From NCBI GenBank assembly GCA_033032865.1, contig JAWHQI010000028.1, forward strand, positions 6,715,001 to 6,779,000: 64,000 nt of DNA, written 5' to 3'. The first letter of the stretch is position 1; each line of letters opens with the position of its first letter. Of this stretch, positions 58,825-64,000 are shown one piece after another. The position numbers were made by a program, and so were the translations under genes. The notes under the pieces were generated by a model. The model saw only the letters and a list, made by a program, of their open reading frames with translations, ran no database searches and was not told the DNA's origin. The DNA is from Dactylorhiza incarnata (taxonomy: Eukaryota; Streptophyta; Magnoliopsida; Asparagales; Orchidaceae).

Positions 58825-59720
58825 GAGAATTTAAGATATATAGCCATTTGGCGCATGTTCCTTTTGATTCTGGTGCTACCCACTTGTGCGTGGCTAGGCC
58901 TTTAGTAGAGCGTCGTGGTTTGACCCTCGATCAGGTTAGTGATCCCCTTAGTGTTAAGTTTCCCCCTTGTTGTTTCTGTGGTGTCGAATCAGGGCTTTCA
59001 GAGTTGTCCTGTCCTCTTAGGTGGTTTCATAGCTTTGCTAATCTAAAGGTGCTAGACCTGGAGCTTTCGTTGTGATTTTTGGGTTTGGGCTGGTTGTCCA
59101 GGTTCGATGCTGTTATCCAACGCAAGGTAAAGCGTTTGGACTTTAAGCTGGACATCGGTCTTACCTTGAGTGCGTTGGCTTTTCACGCTAGGTCTTTCCT
59201 ATGATTCATTCCGCGGTGTGTGCTCTTAACCTTTTAGTTCCCGGTGGGTTTGCTTACCTCGTTTATATGCTAGAAACCTCTATCAGTTTGTCGTGTGTCG
59301 AGGTTTTTCATGCGGCGCGGGAGTTTCCCGATGTCTTCCTAGTTAATCCCCCTGGTTTTTCTGTCTGCGAGAGTTGAGGAGTTTGTTTCTGACCTTGAGC
59401 TGGGTACCCGTCCTGTTGCTAGGGCACCATACCCTTTGGCCCCGCGTGTGTTGCGAGAGTTACGCACTCAGTTAGATGTGTGGTTGCAGTGTGGCTTTTT
59501 CCTGGCCTAGTTCCTTGCCCTGGAGTGCTCTCTTCTTGTTCGTAAAGAGGAAATTTAGTTCGGTGTTTTCGAAGGCTGATCTTCGTTTAGGCTTCCTTTA
59601 GTTGGGGATCTGCGAGTCAGATGTCCCGCGATCTGCTTTCTGTTCTCGGCTCGGACATTTCGAGTTCTTAATAATGTAGTTTTCCTTTTGGGTAATCTTA
59701 TCCGCATCTGTTTTCCTAGC
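58825..59720 (+). pseudogene. Tekay-4 protease and RT remnants
   Basis: Protease VPFDSGATHLCVARPL at 58848 onward, then broken sequence. At about 59400-59690 RT fragments in changing frames match Tekay-3 (PVARAPYPLAPR, LRELRTQLDVWLQCGF, ESDVPRSAF, GHFEFL). Catalytic RT residues, RNase H and integrase are absent. Confidence 0.75.
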
Positions 59721-59844
59721 CCTTTTCAGTTAGCGTTTCTATCTAGCGAGTGTGAGCTTACCTCTCCCTTTGTACTTTTCATTCGATGTCTTCTAAGTTT
59801 CGGTTCTATGTTTCGGGACGAAACTTCCTTCTTGGTGGGGTGAC
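59721..59844 (+). other. Tekay-4 3' end with PPT
   Basis: TTTCGGGACGAAACTTCC, then CTTGGTGGGGTGAC next to the LTR; no gene. Confidence 0.75.
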
Positions 59845-62800
59845 TGTAACACCCCGGGTTTTCTCTTATAGCTAATCTAAGCAGGTATGCGTAGGGGCGT
59901 TACCGTTTCGAGAGCGTCGTCGTCATCCGGCGTTTTGTTTCTAGAAAGAGGCTTATATGCGCGTATATGTATAGATATATATAGATATATGTATATTCGT
60001 GTATATAGGGTCTTGTATGATTGAATTTGTGCAACCGTGTTTTTCATATAGGGAGGTTTATGTAGGCGGATATATATACACGGTTATATATATGAGTATA
60101 TATAAGTTTTATGCGTATAAAAATTTTCTTATATGTGTATTTATATATAAAAGTTATACATATAATTATTCATATAATTATACATATTTATATAATTATA
60201 CATATAATTATCTAAACCCTCCCCCCCCCCCCCCCCCCCCTCAGCCATTCTCTCCTTGTCCCCTTCCCCGATAACCCCATTTCTCCCGTGAAGCCGGCGA
60301 GTCGCGGAGCTAGGGTTGGTCGGTCGGTGTCGAGCTGTCGCCGGAGTCGCCGGAAGTCGGAGGATTCGACCATCAGAGGGTTTGGGAGGTCACTGGGCCC
60401 TGTCTTCGTCGTCGGGGCTGAGCTAGCAGTCGGCCCTAGTGGGATTGTCGCAATTTGGCGGGGATCGCCGGTAGTTTTGAGGCAAGGAAACTGTTCTCCT
60501 CTTTTTCCCCCCTCCCCTCTTTCCTTCTGTTTAACTGAAATTGGTGGTGAGTATGGGGAAGGCAGCTCCTTTCCTGATGGTTGGTATTACCTAGTTCATG
60601 CTGGAGTTTTTTTTTTGGTTCCTAATTGCTAGGCTCTAACTAGTTTATGCTGAAAGCTTCTCTCTTTCCTGATGCTTGGTACTACCTAATTCATGCTGGA
60701 AATTTCGGTTCTTGATTTTTAGGCTCTACCTAGTATTATGCTGGAGATATCCTCTTTACTGATGCATGGCTCTGCTTAGTTTTATGCTGGAAGTTGACTT
60801 AGATTTCCGTGGTTATACCGGCTGGGTCCTTGTTTGGGGTGTTATGCTGAAAATGTTCTGGCCCCCTTTCTTTTTTTCTTGGTTGGCTGCTAGTTACTCC
60901 TATTTTTTTTTACTAAATCAAAATTTGTGGCTAATCTTGCATTTCGTCTAAAAGACGGGATGGCTTTCTTTTGGTTATATGCTTGGACTAGTGGAAATTT
61001 TGGGTGAATAAGAGTAGGGATGGTTACCCTTGCCGTTCATTTAGAAATCGGGTTGGGCAAACATGCATACCTCTATGCTTATATTGTGCATTTCCTTAGA
61101 GGTTTGGATGGCTAAATTATGCATAACTCTGCAAATTCTGCGTGTTTCAATAGCGAAAAGCCTGGTTGGTTTTACTGAGCTGCACCCTTCACTGGTTAAA
61201 GCGAGATATTTCACCTTTTAATTTCTTGTGACTGTCTTGTTAAATTCTTCCTATTTCCCTTATAGCGAGCTAAAAGTATGGTTATTTCCCTCTATTGGCA
61301 GAATTTCCCCGACTCGAGCCCCTTTAAGTTTATGGCGGTATTGGGAACCAAATCCTAAATTTTCTGGAAATTTAGCTTCCTAATTCCTGTCGGGCTGGGG
61401 GGAGCTAGACGCTAACTTTCCCGAGAATTTCTCTTGTTGGTTCTCAAAGTTTAGGCAAAGCTATTAATTGTTAACTTGGAGGTTATATAGATGTATTTTG
61501 GTTTCGAGACTTTATAATCGCTTCAAATCATTGGCCGCTTCGCTCTATAGTTAAGTGAACAAATATTATTTTTATGGCTTATTACTTAAAGTGCAAATGC
61601 TAAAGTGTATTTCCCTGTATCAAATATAAGATTCATTTCGTTGGGGGCGGCTTTATAGAGCTCTATTTGGGGGCTGCTTTATTATACATGTCATCTTGGG
61701 GATGCTTTATTCATGGTCCTACCTATTAGGATTTTGTTGTGGTGTTCCTCTTGGTTGTGGGCAAGGTTCTCTATAATATGTTTGTGGTTGTATCCTCCTT
61801 GATTTAGCATGGCAGCTATTGTCCTACTTTGTTTCCCCTTGGTTCTAGTCGGCAGTTGGTATACTCATTGATTTGAGCATGATAGCTATTGATTTATTTT
61901 GTTTCCCATGTTTCCTCCTAGTTTAAATTCTCGATTTATGAAATTCTGCATCTATACGCTAGGAAATTTTTCCTTGGTTTACACATAAGTCAATTACCCG
62001 GTTCGTGAATTGTGTTCTGATTCAAAGGCTAGGTATTTACTTGGGTGTATGCTAAGTTAAATTTCCTAGGCTATATGCTAGAGATTTCGTTCTCGTGGGG
62101 AAGGTTGAGCTCGTCGGCTATTTGTTTTATGCTGGGTTTTTCCTTGGTCTTATCTTTTTAGTTAAGCATAAGTGGTCTTGCTCGGCTAATTTCCAATCCT
62201 GCCCTTTTTTTCTTTTGTTGGCTAAGTTTGGATGTTTTGGCGGGCTTATCTTCCTGGAAATCTATGCTTGTTAACTCTTGTTGGGTCGGGGGAAAATTAG
62301 ATCTTAAATTCCCCGGAAAATTCGTTTCCTAATTCCTGACAGTTTTGGGGAATTAGGTGCTAAATTTCTTTGGAATTTCTAAGGCTAGTTCTCGATGATT
62401 GAACGAAGCCTTTAATCTTTAAACTTGAAAGAGATGTAGAGATATTTTGGCTTCGAACTTTCTATGCGTACCAATTATCTGCAGCCTTATACTTATAGTA
62501 TGATTTTCAATACCTTTTTAGGCAGCCCTCGTATATAGCGATGATTTCAAGTTTTTTTAGTCCTTCTATTGAGACGTTGGTTTGAAGCCACGCTTTGGTT
62601 GTTGAGTTGTCCTCTTTTTGGTTAGTCATCGTTTATGGTGTCTTTTCGTGCCCTTCGTCGTATCCTTGCGAGAAGTTTGTTGGGGGTGTCTAGTTTGGAT
62701 TCACCATGTGTATTCTTATGAACCGTTGGGCCTTGTTCAGGTGTTTGGCCTTCGTGCTATGTTTTCTTCGTCTTGTTCCGACCCCAAACCTGGCATGGTG

Positions 62801-64000
62801 TCGGCTTTCTGAAATCTTCATTGTCTAATGTCTGAGAGTTCTCTGGTGAACTACACCGTGGTTTAGTTATCTACTTATATATATGATTTATGCACCCCTG
62901 CTTTTGGTGCTTTGTGTGAGTCTGTTGAGCGTGTGAGCTAAAAGTCACCGCCACAGTGCCTCTTGTGGGCTGTTGGTTTGGGTGGATTGGGGTCACCGCC
63001 GCAGCACTCCTATTTTGTATTTGGGTTGCGGGCGTTAGTGGAGATACCACTGTCGCAATGCCTTCTTTTGTGGGACGCTTTTCCCTCGAGCTGATCAGTC
63101 TCAAGTTCTTATAAACGTATAGGCTTATATATGTGTATTATTATATTATATATATGACCATCACCTCTGAGCCGCAATGGCGGACACGTGGCGGGCTTTG
63201 ATTGTATTGGCTAATACCGTCTGGTGCAGGCTTTTCCCCTTACCGAGTGCACTCGTTTGAGCTGGCTCGAGTTGTTGTAAGATTATTGATGTTTATCTAC
63301 TTTGTTTCCTTTCTGCACTCTTTTACTTCTGATGTTGCTAATCTTGGTTTTCTTGCACCCTTTGGGCTGAGGAATTCTTTTCTTATGAATGTCTAAGGTT
63401 CAGGTCTTTAGTTGTCGCAGGAGTTAGAGCGGCGTTGTTCGGGTCTCCTGTCAAGGCCCTTTCTCTCTTCTAGGTAAGAGGCAGTTTTTTTGGAGTTGTT
63501 CTCCTTCTTTCCTGCGGGTTCGTGTCAGTTGTTGGCGCCCGTATGACATTTATCTTTAGATTACTTGCTAGTAGTTTTGCTGTTACTTTTGGGTTGTTTA
63601 CCTACTCGCTCTCTGGGAAGCTTTATGCTAGGATGCATTAGTTACTCTATTGGTATAAAAATATCATTCTTGCATATCATGATTTTAAATAAATGTCGCA
63701 TACGTTGAAGATCGTAGAAATTTCTTTCTTACTGTACTAAACATAGATTTATGCATATCATTTTTTGGATGTTCATCTTCATGCTCATGTAGGCTAAAAT
63801 GAATCTATTTTCCGCTGCGTATATATAGTTTTCTACTTGTGGACTAGATGATCCACCGGACCGAGGGACACTGTCTTAAGCTAAAATGTAAAATTCTCTC
63901 TTTAATCCAAGCACATTTATGTCTTTTATAAAATAATCGTAAGGAGTGTTTATTTGAGCGTCGGTAGTTGTCCCCTGCTTGACGTGGCATCATAGCGCGT
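59845..64000 (+). repeat. Tekay-4 3' LTR (runs off window)
   Basis: Begins TGTAACACCCCGGG. It matches 43707-44119 and 47046-50820, so about 52 bp should remain beyond the window. A C tract at 60217-60240 marks the missing 2.9-kb segment. Confidence 0.87.

Larger units (their letters stand above)
43707..64000 (+). mobile_element. Tekay-4: Ty3/gypsy element with giant LTRs and vestigial pol, split by C2
   Basis: Plus strand. The 5' LTR is 43707-50872 and the 3' LTR starts at 59845 and runs off the window. The internal region is 50873-51048 plus 57586-59844, only about 2.4 kb without C2. It retains an initiator-Met primer site, gag zinc knuckles, a putative gag/pol intron, a protease motif and RT fragments, then jumps to the PPT. 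The left flank GTGTA (43702-43706) should recur after the window if it is the target duplication. It relies on other elements for enzymes. Confidence 0.85.

Overview
This window is a stack of nested LTR retrotransposons of the kind found in heterochromatin of large plant genomes. I see no host gene, rRNA or tRNA gene and no bacterial feature. A flowering plant is suggested by several things: Ty3/gypsy chromoviruses of Tekay/Del type (gag, protease, RT, RNase H, integrase and a C-terminal chromodomain-like region); Athila/Tat-type elements primed by tRNA-Asp; Ty1/copia elements; and initiator-Met primer sites (TGGTATCAGA). I cannot name the species. Element names below are mine.

Left and centre (1-38768): a minus-strand Tekay-type element (Tekay-2) runs in from beyond the left edge and sits inside an older plus-strand chromovirus (Tekay-3). 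Tekay-2 was hit twice, by A1 (552-6872, minus) in its 3' LTR and by A2 (11915-38578, plus) in gag. A2's ORF was split by copia-like C1 (14103-34472, minus). C1's LTR was split by A3 (14181-30196, minus). A3's LTR was split by Tekay-1 (14341-23273, minus). Tekay-3 > Tekay-2 > A2 > C1 > A3 > Tekay-1 is therefore six layers. The A1, A2, C1, A3 and Tekay-1 insertions each have a recognisable 5-bp target duplication.

Right (38769-64000): Tekay-3 pol is followed by its 3' LTR, which is cut at 43707 by Tekay-4 (plus, very long LTRs, running off the right edge). Tekay-4 contains a nearly intact copia element, C2 (51049-57580, minus).

Autonomy: C2 and Tekay-1 come closest to full coding capacity, with one in-frame stop in C2 and two stops plus one frameshift in Tekay-1. 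A1, A2, A3 and C1 carry only gag-like proteins and must borrow enzymes. A1, A2 and A3 share a 1.7-kb untranslated 3' block with three evenly spaced polypurine-tract-like motifs, although A3 encodes a different protein from A1/A2.

Most interesting: Tekay-1, Tekay-2 and Tekay-4 each have an 81-82-nt GT-AG, phase-1, T-rich segment exactly between gag and protease. Reading through it gives a stop one to three codons past the donor. Removing it joins gag to protease in frame, with the same 12-residue spacing to the D-T/S-G motif in Tekay-1 and Tekay-4. This looks like a splicing switch between Gag and Gag-Pol. A second striking feature is a palindromic promoter module (GCGCACGACC / GGTCGTGCGC) lying next to the TATA box in LTRs of both the Athila-type and Tekay-type elements.
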